Source: Verrucomicrobiota bacterium (GTDB lineage: Bacteria > Verrucomicrobiota > Verrucomicrobiia > Verrucomicrobiales > Akkermansiaceae). From it: DNA of 64,000 nt. A program made the position numbers and the translations under genes. The stretch lies in assembly GCA_004293445.1 (NCBI GenBank), contig RDYP01000002.1:158245-222244 (forward strand). Reading direction: 5' to 3'. How positions within the stretch are numbered: position 1 is the stretch's first letter; the number at the start of each line of letters is the position of its first letter. The notes below the pieces were generated by a model that did no database searches, had not been told where the DNA came from, and was given only the letters and a program-made list of their open reading frames with translations. Shown here in pieces: positions 31,822-40,668 of the stretch.

Positions 31822-31984
31822 GCCCCCAAGCATCCGAATTCCCACCCATTCCGCAACCCGCAATCCCAGCGATTCCCTCGATCCCCATCTTTCCCTCCAC
31901 ATCGAAGGATTCTCACCTTGCAGCCCCCCATCCGACCCGCTTTCTTCCCTGCAAATTCCGCAACAGCAACACCGTCCCATCCCC

Positions 31985-33115
31985 ATGTCCGATTACGCAA
32001 AAGGCCTCGAAGGAGTCATCGCCAATGAATCCGCCCTCAGCAACGTGGAAGGCGCCGAAGGCCGCCTGAGCTACCTCGGCTACTCGATCGACGATCTGGT
32101 GGAGCATTGCTGCTACGAAGAAGTCGTCTTCCTCCTTCACAAAGGCCGCCTTCCCACGCGTGCGGAGCTCGCCAGCTTGGAACAAGAACTGCGCGGCGAC
32201 CGATCCCTCCCCCAAGGTGTGCTCGATTTCCTCAAATCCGCTCCGAAAGACGCCTGCCCCATGGACGTCCTGCGCACCGCGGTCTCGATGCTCGCGCTTT
32301 ATGACGACCGCGTCGCGATCGGCGAACCCGACCTCCCGAAGGTGGAACAAATCGGCCTCTCCCTCGTCGCCAAGGTCCCACTCCTCGTTGCCGCTTTCCA
32401 TCGCTTCCGCCAGGGATTGGAACTCCCTCCCATGCGCGCAGACCTCTCCGAAGCCGCGCATTTCCTCTACCTCATCACCGGCGAAACCCCGAGCGAAACG
32501 GCAACCCGCACCCTCGACGTCGCCTATATTCTCCATGCCGACCACGGCATGAACGCCTCCACTTTCTCCGCCCGCGTCACCGTCGCCACGCTGTCGGACA
32601 TGTATTCCGCCGTCACCTCCGCCATCGGCACCCTGAAGGGCCCCCTTCATGGCGGTGCGAACGAAGGCGTGATCCACATGCTCCAGGAAATCGGCGAACT
32701 CGATAAGGTCGACGCCTGGGTCGAAGGCAAACTCACCCGCAAGGAGAAGATCATGGGCATCGGTCACCGCGTTTACAAGGTGCTCGATCCCCGCGCGCCC
32801 CACCTCCGAAAACTCGCCATCCAGCTCACCGAAGAACTCGGCGAACCCAAGTGGATTCAAATGTCAGAACGCATCGCCGAAATCATGCGCGAACGCAAAG
32901 GACTCAACGCCAACGTCGATTTCTACTCGGCCACCGTTTACTACTCGCTGGGCATCCCGACCGATCTCTTCACGCCAATCTTTGCGATCGCTCGCACCTC
33001 CGGCTGGACTGCCCAAGTTCTCGAACAACTCCGCGACAGCCGACTCTACCGCCCGCTCACCCTCTACACCGGGCCGAAGGAACTGATGCCCGTGCCCCCG
33101 ATCGACGCCCGCTGA
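31985..33115 (+). CDS. gltA: Citrate synthase
   Basis: Condenses acetyl-CoA and oxaloacetate. The 376-residue product is of the short, dimer-forming type also seen in 2-methylcitrate synthases. Catalytic residues are recognisable: His222 in GPLHGGANEG, His261 in GIGHRVYK and Asp312 in VDFYSA, with His184/187 in HADHGMNAS. Nothing nearby (no prpB, prpD or acnB) argues for methylcitrate metabolism, so the TCA role is preferred. The ATG at 31985 is chosen; the frame is open for another 67 codons but overlaps the tsaB start region. Confidence 0.93.
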   Translation: MSDYAKGLEGVIANESALSNVEGAEGRLSYLGYSIDDLVEHCCYEEVVFLLHKGRLPTRAELASLEQELRGDRSLPQGVLDFLKSAPKDACPMDVLRTAVSMLALYDDRVAIGEPDLPKVEQIGLSLVAKVPLLVAAFHRFRQGLELPPMRADLSEAAHFLYLITGETPSETATRTLDVAYILHADHGMNASTFSARVTVATLSDMYSAVTSAIGTLKGPLHGGANEGVIHMLQEIGELDKVDAWVEGKLTRKEKIMGIGHRVYKVLDPRAPHLRKLAIQLTEELGEPKWIQMSERIAEIMRERKGLNANVDFYSATVYYSLGIPTDLFTPIFAIARTSGWTAQVLEQLRDSRLYRPLTLYTGPKELMPVPPIDAR

Positions 33116-33187
33116 ACCCGGCCGATTCCTTACAAATTCTCGGACGCTTCACGAAGCCTTCATCGGAGGGCTCTCCTTTCCCGCATC

Positions 33188-33727
33188 ATGACACTCGATC
33201 ACGACGCGGTTCCCCGCCAATTCCGCCACTGGCTCCTCCACTGCGGGCTCAATGCCCTGCCGAGTTTTATCATCGCCCTCGCCTGGTGCGACCTCTGGCG
33301 ATACCCCTCCGCCATCTTTGCGATGCTCTCCGCCATCGCCTGCTTCGTCATCCTCTACACCGTCCTCGGCTCCCTGCGCGGGCCCCTATCGCAGCCCGAC
33401 CACATTCTCGCACGTTCCCTCAAACTCGGCACCCGCATCCGTGCGGTTGTCACCCTTTGCTCCCTCCCCGCACTCGCCACCGAGGGCACCCTGTTCTTCA
33501 CCCCCGACCTATGGTGCGGGATGCTGGCCACCGCCGGAGTCAATGGCACCATGCAAGCCCTCGGCCACCAGGGCGGGGCCTTGTCCGAGGGCAGCTTCGC
33601 CACGGTTTTCGCCATCACTCTGCTGGAAGGCTTCATCCTCTCCTTCCTGCTCTTCATGATCTCGTTCTTCGCCCTCGTCTTCATCCAAATCCGCGACCGT
33701 AGGAAGGCATTCGCCCCCAACCACTGA
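33188..33727 (+). CDS. Multi-pass membrane protein, unknown
   Basis: A 179-residue integral membrane protein with about four hydrophobic segments: near 22-38, 41-62, 88-108 and 136-166. The last is very hydrophobic (LLEGFILSFLLFMISFFALVFIQI). No family recognised. It ends with a short basic tail and is followed by a hairpin that probably terminates the transcript. The ATG at 33188 is the natural start, 72 bp after citrate synthase. Confidence 0.75.
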   Translation: MTLDHDAVPRQFRHWLLHCGLNALPSFIIALAWCDLWRYPSAIFAMLSAIACFVILYTVLGSLRGPLSQPDHILARSLKLGTRIRAVVTLCSLPALATEGTLFFTPDLWCGMLATAGVNGTMQALGHQGGALSEGSFATVFAITLLEGFILSFLLFMISFFALVFIQIRDRRKAFAPNH

Positions 33728-33740
33728 CGCCCGGCGTAAA

Positions 33741-33774
33741 AAACACCGATCACTCATTTTCCAAATCGGTGTTT
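33741..33774 (+). terminator. Hairpin terminator after the membrane protein gene
   Basis: A perfect 10-bp stem (33741-33750 with 33765-33774) with a 14-base loop, A-rich before and T-containing inside the 3' arm. It begins 13 bp after the stop codon. The T tract is short, so efficiency is uncertain; it may act on both strands. Confidence 0.6.
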
Positions 33775-33822
33775 GGCATTTCCCTCCGCTTCGCTTGGAG
33801 TCGGGCCAACCAATTTCCCAAC

Positions 33823-34323
33823 GTGAAAGCCCACGAACTCTACACCGCCGCCGATCCTGCCCTTGTGACCCAGATGCTCGACTGGTTCCGTGACCACGAT
33901 CGCAATGTTTACAAGTCCGCCGTCTCGACCCTCGCCCAGAGCAAAAAACTTCGGCTCGTCTTCATCCAAAAGAAGCCGCTGCCCGAACAGTATGCCTGGA
34001 TCCTGAAAACCCTCCGCAGCCGCCCCGCCGACACCATTGGCGAACACCTGCTGCAAGCTTGGTTCATGGCCGGCAACCAACCCATGCTCGCCGCTTTCTG
34101 CGATGCGATGGGCATTGAGCACGACGGCAAGGGCTCCGTCACCGGCGAACTCCCAGAGCAAATCGACGCCACCCGCCTCGATACCGCCGTCGACAGCCTG
34201 CTTGCAAGCTACGACCCCAAGCTGGTCACCCTCTACCTCCGGGTCTTCAATCTGCAAAACCCCGGTGGCTGGGACAGCCTCAGTGCGAAGCTCGATGCGG
34301 ACAGCCGCCTCGTCCTTGCTTGA
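33823..34323 (+). CDS. Conserved small alpha-helical protein, unknown
   Basis: A 166-residue soluble protein, mostly helical (ALVTQMLDWFRDHDRNVYKSA, cited in part as MLDWFRDHDRNVYKSAV). Its N-terminal half is basic and its C-terminal half acidic. It has no signal peptide or catalytic motif that I recognise. The GTG at 33823 is preferred: the alternative GTG at 33769 lies inside the terminator hairpin of the previous gene. It converges with the DUF3820 gene (21-bp gap). Confidence 0.75.
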   Translation: MKAHELYTAADPALVTQMLDWFRDHDRNVYKSAVSTLAQSKKLRLVFIQKKPLPEQYAWILKTLRSRPADTIGEHLLQAWFMAGNQPMLAAFCDAMGIEHDGKGSVTGELPEQIDATRLDTAVDSLLASYDPKLVTLYLRVFNLQNPGGWDSLSAKLDADSRLVLA

Positions 34324-34344
34324 ACGGGTTCCACCTCGCCGTTC

Positions 34345-34656
34345 CTAGTCCGGGAACTCGATCTCGCGCACGCGCTTCGAACGGAAGCTCACCCGCCCGC
34401 CATTTGCTTGGCGGAGCGGGTCGAACAGGGCGTCCATTCCGACTTCCTTGATCTCGCAAACCAAGGCCATTAGCTCGCCCAGCCGCCCCTTCGGGAACCC
34501 TCGTTCCTTGAACCAAAGCAGATACTCCACCGGCAGATCGTGAACCGGCATGCCCTGCGGCGGAACCGCTGCCGGCCCATACTTTCCGAAAGGCATGCGC
34601 AGGCCTGAAAGCTCACCCAGCAGCTTCCGGAATTCCTCGCGCCTTACCTCGTCCAT
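34345..34656 (-). CDS. DUF3820 family protein
   Basis: A 103-residue protein with the DUF3820 core: MPFGKYGPAAVPPQGMPVHD followed by LPVEYLLWFKERGFPKGRLG and LMALVCEIKE. Family members include a quorum-regulated Pseudomonas factor and phage proteins; the fold is exonuclease-associated in some fusions, but the biochemical role is unknown. The start at 34656 (MDEVRREEFRKLL) is supported by the length of other members. Divergent from hemL, 68 bp apart. Confidence 0.88.
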   Translation of the reverse strand: MDEVRREEFRKLLGELSGLRMPFGKYGPAAVPPQGMPVHDLPVEYLLWFKERGFPKGRLGELMALVCEIKEVGMDALFDPLRQANGGRVSFRSKRVREIEFPD

Positions 34657-34724
34657 CACCACACGAGCCTGCCGGCCAAGCAAAGACCGCGCAATACGGA
34701 TTTGCCCCGCGCCCGACCGCATCC

Positions 34725-36032
34725 ATGATGCCCCCCGTGACCGGTCCGCTATCCCAGAAACTCTTCGCCGCCGCCAAAGAACGCATTCCCGGCGGTGTCA
34801 ATTCTCCCGTCCGCGCCTTCCGCAACGTCGGCGGGGAACCCTTCTTCGTTCGCCGCGCCAAGGGCAGCAGGATCGAGGACGTCGACGGCAAGACCTACAT
34901 CGACTACATTGGATCTTGGGGCCCGAACATTCTCGGCCATGCCCCCGCGGTCATCACCAACACCATCCACGAAGTCGCCAAGGAAGGCATCTCGTTCGGC
35001 ATCCCCAACCCCTACGAAGTCAAGATGGCGCAAACCATCTGCGACTGGGTGCCCTCGGTCGAAAAAGTCCGCATGACCTCCTCCGGCACCGAAGCCACCA
35101 TGTCGGCGATCCGCCTCGCCCGCGGCTTCACCAAGCGGGATTTCATCGTGAAGTTCGACGGCTGCTACCACGGCCACTCCGATTCCCTCCTCGTCGCCGC
35201 CGGTTCCGGTGCGCTGACCCACGGCGAGCCCGACTCCGCTGGCGTACCTCGTGCCTTCGCGGAAAAAACCCTGGTCCTCCCCTACAACGACCCCGCAGCC
35301 CTTGAAGCGCTGTTCGCCGCCCGCGGCGAGGAAATCGCCGCCATCATCGTCGAGTCCTATCCCGCCAACGCCGGCCTCGTTTTCCCCCGGCCCGGCTACC
35401 TCGAACTCCTCGTCTCCATCACCCGAAAATACGGCGCGCTCCTCATATTCGACGAAGTCATGACCGGCTTCCGTCTCGGCAAGGCGGGCGTTCAGGGGCT
35501 CGAAAACCTACGCCCCGATCTCAGCTGCTTCGGCAAAGTCATCGGCGGTGGTCTCCCGGTCGGAGCCTTCGGCGGACGCGCCGATGTCATGGACCTCCTC
35601 GCCCCGATCGGCCCGGTCTATCAGGCAGGTACGCTCTCCGGAAACCCGCTCGCCATGGCTGCCGGCCTCGCGCAGCTCAAACAGCTCGCAGGCACCGATG
35701 GCACACCCAACGGCTACGACCGACTCGAACAACTCGGTGCCCACTTCGAAGCCGGACTCCACGAAGTGCTCCAGACCAAAGCCATTCCCTACCGTTTCAA
35801 GCGCGTCGGCTCGATGTTCTGCCTCTACTTCACCGACCGCGAGATCGTGAACGTTGACGATGTCATGAAGCAGGATCTCGGACTCTTCAAACGCTTCTTC
35901 TGGGGCTGCCTTGAGAAAGGAATCTACCTCGCGCCCTCGCCCTACGAGACTGGATTCCTAAGCCTCGCCCATACCGAGGCCGACCTCGACGACACCCTTT
36001 CAGTATTTGCCGAAGTCCTGGCGACGATCTGA
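34725..36032 (+). CDS. hemL: Glutamate-1-semialdehyde 2,1-aminomutase
   Basis: PLP enzyme that isomerises glutamate-1-semialdehyde to 5-aminolevulinate in the C5 pathway of haem synthesis. The 435-residue product shows RIPGGVNSPVRAFRNVGGEP at the N-terminus, the substrate/PLP region TSSGTEATMSAIRLARG, the cofactor Asp in IFDEVMTGFR, and the Schiff-base Lys271 in CFGKVIGGGLPVG. It ends with the normal SVFAEVL helix. Start ATG at 34725; a second ATG follows at 34728. No other hem genes are adjacent. Confidence 0.96.
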   Translation: MMPPVTGPLSQKLFAAAKERIPGGVNSPVRAFRNVGGEPFFVRRAKGSRIEDVDGKTYIDYIGSWGPNILGHAPAVITNTIHEVAKEGISFGIPNPYEVKMAQTICDWVPSVEKVRMTSSGTEATMSAIRLARGFTKRDFIVKFDGCYHGHSDSLLVAAGSGALTHGEPDSAGVPRAFAEKTLVLPYNDPAALEALFAARGEEIAAIIVESYPANAGLVFPRPGYLELLVSITRKYGALLIFDEVMTGFRLGKAGVQGLENLRPDLSCFGKVIGGGLPVGAFGGRADVMDLLAPIGPVYQAGTLSGNPLAMAAGLAQLKQLAGTDGTPNGYDRLEQLGAHFEAGLHEVLQTKAIPYRFKRVGSMFCLYFTDREIVNVDDVMKQDLGLFKRFFWGCLEKGIYLAPSPYETGFLSLAHTEADLDDTLSVFAEVLATI

Positions 36033-36060
36033 AAAACAAAGCGATCCCGCAGGCTGCCCT

Positions 36061-36681
36061 TCACTTGTGAAGCGCACATGCGGCGATCGATCGATCGTGC
36101 CAAGGCTTCAATAAGAACAACGAGACCAGGCAACCCAGCCCGGCCAGAAACATATCCATCTGCGTGTCCCAGCCATCGCCCTGGGTTCCCAGAAACGACT
36201 CGGCGGCCTCCGCCGACACCAGCGCCGCAGCCCATTCCACGAGCTCGTAACAAGCACTGAACCCCATGCAAAACGAGATCACGGTAAAATGCAGCCACCC
36301 GCGGCGGGCGAACACCCGATTACGGAGCATTAGCTCGCGGCACACCAGTGCCGGCACGATGCCCTGGAACAGATGGCCGATGCGGTCGTAGTGGTTTCGC
36401 GTGAAGCCGAACCAATCCTTCATCCACTCTCCCAGCGGCGTGAGCGCATAGGTGTAGTGCCCACCCACCAGGAGCAATACCATGTGAAGCCCCAGCCAAA
36501 CCTGCACAAAAACAGAAAAACGCCACCCCTTCCGCGCTCCGACTTCCAATGCCGCAAAGCCAATGAACACTGGAATCACCTCCAACCACCAAGTCAGACG
36601 GTCATAAGGCTGCCATGCCGACCAAACGATCCACGGCAGAACCAACAAGAGCAGCAGCAAATTCGGGCGACGGTCCATCAC
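36061..36681 (-). CDS. yjdF: YjdF/DUF2238 inner membrane protein
   Basis: A 206-residue membrane protein with six hydrophobic helices. The family signature is present: HYTYALTPLGEWMKDWFGF, RNHYDRIGHLFQGIVPAL and GFSACYELVEWAAAL, ending GDGWDTQMDMFLAGLG. Its function is unknown in all bacteria. The Asp/Glu/Arg residues inside predicted helices suggest an enzyme or transporter. It converges with hemL (28-bp gap). Confidence 0.9.
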   Translation of the reverse strand: MMDRRPNLLLLLLVLPWIVWSAWQPYDRLTWWLEVIPVFIGFAALEVGARKGWRFSVFVQVWLGLHMVLLLVGGHYTYALTPLGEWMKDWFGFTRNHYDRIGHLFQGIVPALVCRELMLRNRVFARRGWLHFTVISFCMGFSACYELVEWAAALVSAEAAESFLGTQGDGWDTQMDMFLAGLGCLVSLFLLKPWHDRSIAACALHK

Positions 36682-36877
36682 TGGCGAGGTTCAACAAGCC
36701 TCGTCGCGACTCCAACAAAAAACACCACATCCATCCGCTATCGAAAAACGGCTGATACATCGTCCTGCCTCAGCCCCCCCCAAGTTAAGGATTCCCAAAA
36801 TTACGCTTGGCCTCGCTCCCGCAGACCCGCTATCCATCCCCCGTTCCGCCCATTAACGGCGGAGTTCCAATGGTTAC

Positions 36878-36953
36878 GCCGGCTTAGCTCAGTTGGTAGA
36901 GCAACTGATTTGTAATCAGTAGGTCAACGGTTCAAGTCCGTTAGCCGGCTCCA
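36878..36953 (+). tRNA. tRNA-Thr (anticodon TGT)
   Basis: A 76-nt cloverleaf with a 7-bp acceptor stem (36878-36884 with 36943-36949), a D arm containing AGTTGGTAGA, anticodon stem ACTGA/TCAGT with loop TTTGTAA (anticodon at 36911-36913), a T arm with GTTCAAGTC, and an encoded CCA at 36951-36953. UGU reads ACA and wobbled Thr codons. Confidence 0.97.
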
Positions 36954-37085
36954 TTGAGAATCAGCCCGCTACGCAGCGTCCGCCTGAGACGACAAACCTG
37001 GCGGTCCCGAATTTGCCCCCAAATCGGCGGCAGCGCTACCCCAAGGGGACCTCGTGCGAGACGCTCTTTGTCACTGGAATTCCAA

Positions 37086-37098
37086 ACTTGGAACTTGG
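37086..37098 (+). repeat. 13-mer shared with the uvrA upstream region
   Basis: ACTTGGAACTTGG occurs here, 31 bp before the nspC start, and in the same orientation relative to transcription at 61380-61368 upstream of uvrA. Here it is part of a run with a TGGAATTCCA palindrome and repeated TTGGAAC units. The 176-bp gap between tRNA-Thr and nspC has no gene. Confidence 0.6.
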
Positions 37099-37129
37099 AA
37101 CTCTCGTCCTGCGCATTTCCCTTCTCCAC

Positions 37130-38347
37130 GTGGCTTCGTTCGTCATTTCCCTCGCCGCCCTCCAGCGCAACACCACCATCCTGCGCGAAACTGCCGATGC
37201 AGCCGACTGCAAGGTCGTTCTCGCTCTCAAGGGCTTCTCGTGCTGGAAAGCCTTCCCCCACTTCCGCGATCACCTCGACGGCTGCTGCGCCTCCGGCCTT
37301 TGGGAAGCCCTGCTCGCACGCGACCACTTCGGAAAACAAATCGTCACCTACTCGCCCGCCTACCGGGAGGAGGAGATCCGCCAACTCTGCGAGTTCACGC
37401 ATCACCTCGATTTCAACTCGCTTTCGCAGTGGCTCCGCTTCCGCGACATCGTCACTTCCCATCCTCGTTTCCATAACGGCGAACTCCACTGCGGCCTGAG
37501 AATCAATCCCGAGTGCTCCACCGGGACCACACCCATCTACGACCCCTGCGTCGCCGGGTCGCGTCTTGGCATCACCGCCGACCAACTCGCGGGGGCCGAC
37601 CTCACCGGACTCTCCGGCCTTCATTTCCACACGCTCTGCGAACAAAACTCCGACGACCTCGAAAAAACCCTCGCCGCCGTCGAAGCGAAATTCGGCCACC
37701 TGCTCCGCTCCCCCCAATTCACCTATCTCAATATGGGCGGAGGCCACTGGATCACCAAATCGTTCTACGATCGCGAACGACTGATCCGCCTCGTCCGCGA
37801 AACCCGCGCGAAATACGATGTCGAAGTCTGGCTCGAACCCGGCGAAGCGAATGCGATTCACAGCGGAGTCCTCCGCGCCGAAGTGCTCGATGTCTTCGAA
37901 AGCATGGGCCACCAACACGCCATTCTCGACATCTCGGCCACCGCCCACATGCCCGATGTTCTCGAAATGCCTTACCGCCCCGACGTCTTTCTCGTCGAGA
38001 AAGGAGAGCTCGAGACCACAAGTCTCACGCCCCCCTGCGTCACCTTCGAGGGCGAAGTCTATCTCCCCGCCACCGAGCCATCTTCCGTGGAGCACCCCGC
38101 CCGCTTCCCCTACCGACTCGGTGGACCAACCTGCCTAGCCGGCGACGTCACGGGTGACTACGCCTTCCCACGCCCCTTGAAAGTCGGTGACATCCTGGTC
38201 TTCGATGACATGGCCCACTACACCATGGTCAAAACCACCACCTTCAACGGCGTGCCACACCCAGCCATCGTCCTCCAACATCCCGATGGCCGCCTCGAAA
38301 CCGCTCGCGAATTCGCCTACCCCGACTTCCGCGACCGACTCTCCTGA
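37130..38347 (+). CDS. nspC: Carboxynorspermidine decarboxylase
   Basis: PLP-dependent decarboxylase of the alanine-racemase-like fold that makes norspermidine or spermidine from the carboxy form. In the 405-residue product the PLP Lys34 lies in VVLALKGFSCW. Further family blocks are CASGLWEALLARDHFGK, SGLHFHTLCEQ, LNMGGGHWITK, EPGEANAI and GPTCLAGDVTGDYAF with the catalytic Cys. The companion carboxynorspermidine dehydrogenase is not in the window. No ATG lies at the conserved start; GTG at 37130 gives ASFVISLAALQRNTTIL, just as expected. The frame is open upstream but unsimilar. Confidence 0.94.
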   Translation: MASFVISLAALQRNTTILRETADAADCKVVLALKGFSCWKAFPHFRDHLDGCCASGLWEALLARDHFGKQIVTYSPAYREEEIRQLCEFTHHLDFNSLSQWLRFRDIVTSHPRFHNGELHCGLRINPECSTGTTPIYDPCVAGSRLGITADQLAGADLTGLSGLHFHTLCEQNSDDLEKTLAAVEAKFGHLLRSPQFTYLNMGGGHWITKSFYDRERLIRLVRETRAKYDVEVWLEPGEANAIHSGVLRAEVLDVFESMGHQHAILDISATAHMPDVLEMPYRPDVFLVEKGELETTSLTPPCVTFEGEVYLPATEPSSVEHPARFPYRLGGPTCLAGDVTGDYAFPRPLKVGDILVFDDMAHYTMVKTTTFNGVPHPAIVLQHPDGRLETAREFAYPDFRDRLS

Positions 38348-38473
38348 AGCCTTTGGGAAAGCCTCGACCAGACGCTCGGTAATTCCGCCAAAGAAGAGAC
38401 CGCACGCACCTGTTCTCTCGCCGAAAGCGCGCCTCGGCACCACTGTGCCCATTCCCCCAATCCGCATCACCCA

Positions 38474-38506
38474 CAAAGAAAAAGCCGCCCAATGAAGGGC
38501 GGCTTT
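38474..38506 (-). terminator. Terminator downstream of tRNA-Asp
   Basis: A perfect 10-bp stem (38497-38506 with 38481-38490) with a six-base loop leads into a T-rich run on the minus strand (complement of 38474-38480). It lies 14 bp beyond the 3' end of tRNA-Asp. It may also stop nspC transcripts on the plus strand. Confidence 0.8.
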
Positions 38507-38519
38507 CTTAGCCATAAAA

Positions 38520-38596
38520 TGGCGGAGCGGACGGGACTCGAACCCGCGACCTCTGCCGTGACAGGGCAGCATTCTAACCAACTGAACTACCGCTCC
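38520..38596 (-). tRNA. tRNA-Asp (anticodon GTC)
   Basis: A 77-nt cloverleaf with acceptor GGAGCGG/CCGCTCC, D arm TAGTTCAGTTGGTTAGA, anticodon stem CTGCC/GGCAG with GTC at 38562-38560, T arm GCGGGTTCGAGTCCCGT and encoded CCA (38522-38520). It lies 76 bp after the fabD stop on the same strand and is followed by a terminator. Confidence 0.97.
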
Positions 38597-38672
38597 GGGT
38601 CGCCTTGCGGCGTGCGCGGAAGCTAGGAGGCGACCCCGGACTGTGCAACATCATTTTTGACTTTTTCTCCAC

Positions 38673-39599
38673 TTACCCGAGCTGCTCGACCACCGCTTCC
38701 AGTGATGCCAGATCCTCGACGGAGCGAACGATCGCTTCCTTTTCGATCTTCGCGACCAATCCCGCCAGAACCTTGCCAGGACCGAGCTCGATGAAGTTCC
38801 GATGCCCCCGATCGCAGAGCAATCGGATCGACTCAGTCCAGCGAACCGATCCCGTCACCTGCTTCTCCAACATCGAACGAATCTCGGCAGGATCACTCAC
38901 CTCGGATGCACCGAAATTGCATACCACCGGGAGACTAGGCGATCGCATCGCCACGCCGGCCAACTCACTTGCCAACTGATCCTGAGCCGACTGCATCAAA
39001 CGACTGTGATAGGCCCCCGCCACGTTCAGCTTGATCGCGCGTCGGATCCCATGGTCCCGCGCCTTCTCCACCGCTGCATCGATCCCTTCCACGGTCCCCG
39101 AAAGCACGATCTGACCCGGTGCGTTGAAATTCGCGACGTCCACCCCGCACTCGGCAGCCAATGCCTTCACTCCATCCTCTTCCCCACCAATCAAGGCGGC
39201 CATCGCACCGCGGGTGGCGCTACAGGCCTCTTCCATGAAAAGCCCACGTCGAGCGACCAGCCGCAGCCCGTCCTCAAACGAAAACGTTCCAGCCGCCGCA
39301 TGGGCCGTAAATTCCCCGAGAGAAAGCCCCGCCGCCGCCACCGGATTTAGGCCCGACACCCGCTCACGCAGCATGGCCAACGCGACCAACCCATGCAGAT
39401 AAAGCGCCGGCTGACAGCGCGAAGTCCGCGTCAATTCCTCGTCCGGCCCCTCGAACATGACCGCTGACAGCGGAAACCCCAGCACCTCGTCGGCCCGCTG
39501 GAAAAGATCCCGCGCCATGGCCGAACTTTCGTAAAAATCCTTACCCATGCCCACCTTCTGGGCGCCTTGTCCGGAAAACAGAATTACAACGTCACTCAT
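38673..39599 (-). CDS. fabD: Malonyl CoA-acyl carrier protein transacylase
   Basis: Loads malonyl groups on ACP for fatty acid elongation. The 308-residue product has the GQGAQ motif at 10-14, the nucleophile Ser93 in GLSLGEFTAH and the catalytic His in NVAGAYHSRLM. The ATG at 39599 gives MSDVVILFSGQGAQ, a canonical start; the frame extends 16 codons upstream into the preceding gene. It follows the AEC transporter with a 44-bp gap on the same strand. fabH, fabG and fabF are not adjacent. Confidence 0.96.
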   Translation of the reverse strand: MSDVVILFSGQGAQKVGMGKDFYESSAMARDLFQRADEVLGFPLSAVMFEGPDEELTRTSRCQPALYLHGLVALAMLRERVSGLNPVAAAGLSLGEFTAHAAAGTFSFEDGLRLVARRGLFMEEACSATRGAMAALIGGEEDGVKALAAECGVDVANFNAPGQIVLSGTVEGIDAAVEKARDHGIRRAIKLNVAGAYHSRLMQSAQDQLASELAGVAMRSPSLPVVCNFGASEVSDPAEIRSMLEKQVTGSVRWTESIRLLCDRGHRNFIELGPGKVLAGLVAKIEKEAIVRSVEDLASLEAVVEQLG

Positions 39600-39643
39600 G
39601 TCGCCCGTCTTCCTAACGGCCGACAAGGTCACCGGGCAAGCCC

Positions 39644-40642
39644 TCAAAGCCCGACCCAGCGCCCGCCCCAGACAATCACAAAGGGCAGCGTGAAAAGACT
39701 AACCACAGTCGTGGCAATCACCACCTGCACCGCCACCCCAGGCCGCCCTTGGTAGATTTTGGCCAACATGATCGGCGACATCGCCGAAGGCATGGCAGCC
39801 TGCACCACCAAAACCTGCTTCAGCGCGAGAGGCGCCGGCAAAAATCGCGCAGCAGCAAGCAGCACCAAAGGCAGCACCGCCAAACGTACCACGCAGCCAC
39901 CCAGCACGATCCTCGGCGAAGGCCGCTCTTCCGCTACCAAGTCCATCATGACCGCACCCGTGATCAAAATGGCCACTGGGAAAGCTCCAGCCCCCAGCCA
40001 CGCCATCGCCTTTCTCAGCGGGCCACCCACGGCGTGCGCAGCCCCCTCACCCGCGCATAGAAATTGATCCGCCCCGCTCCCCACCAACAACAACCCTAAC
40101 AACACCGAAACCACCGGCCCGTTGACCAAGCGCCGCCACGGGATCTGCCGATCTCCCGAAAGAATCATCACCCCGACCGACCAAATCGCCAGCTCCACTC
40201 CCAAGTTGTGCACGAAGAGCATCGCCGTCGCACCCGCGCCCACATACAGCTGCTCCACCACCGGAATCGCCGTGTAACCGAAATTCTGGACCCCTGCCGA
40301 AACGGCAAAGGTGCGCTTCCCCGCACCCTTCTTCAGACCCAATGCCCCCGCCGCCAACCAGGCGCCGGCAAAGCCCAACGCGGTCAATCCGAAGCCTACC
40401 CCGATCCCCCACAAAACCGACTGCGGCTGGCGCACGCTCTCGCTCCCCATGATTTTGTCCAGAATCAGACAGGGATACAACACATTGAAAACCAGACGAA
40501 AGGCCGGCTCATCCTGATCCTTTCCCACGATTCCCAGCCGCCGCAGTACGGCACCTGCGAGAATCAGCAGATACACCGGCAAAACCGCCGCCAAAACCTC
40601 CCTAGATGCAAGCACGCCGCGCAGCATCCGCTCATCCGGCAC
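39644..40642 (-). CDS. AEC (auxin efflux carrier) family transporter
   Basis: A 332-residue inner membrane protein with about ten hydrophobic helices in two five-helix halves, the AEC layout. Family marks include LPVYLLILAGAVLRRLGI at the N-terminus, FNVLYPCLILDKI, AVSAGVQNFGYTAIPV in the first half, and VQAAMPSAMSPIMLAKIYQG in the second. Bacterial members export or take up malate and other carboxylates; the substrate here is unknown. It lies 26 bp downstream of the AraC-type regulator on the same strand, which may control it. Confidence 0.9.
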   Translation of the reverse strand: MPDERMLRGVLASREVLAAVLPVYLLILAGAVLRRLGIVGKDQDEPAFRLVFNVLYPCLILDKIMGSESVRQPQSVLWGIGVGFGLTALGFAGAWLAAGALGLKKGAGKRTFAVSAGVQNFGYTAIPVVEQLYVGAGATAMLFVHNLGVELAIWSVGVMILSGDRQIPWRRLVNGPVVSVLLGLLLVGSGADQFLCAGEGAAHAVGGPLRKAMAWLGAGAFPVAILITGAVMMDLVAEERPSPRIVLGGCVVRLAVLPLVLLAAARFLPAPLALKQVLVVQAAMPSAMSPIMLAKIYQGRPGVAVQVVIATTVVSLFTLPFVIVWGGRWVGL

Positions 40643-40668
40643 AACTCACAAGCAGGATCACGACCCTC

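Noticed and set aside
36810..36877. Sigma-70 promoter before tRNA-Thr
   Set aside because: A TTGGCC/TATCCA pair with 18-bp spacing is present, but the match is too weak to list as a feature.
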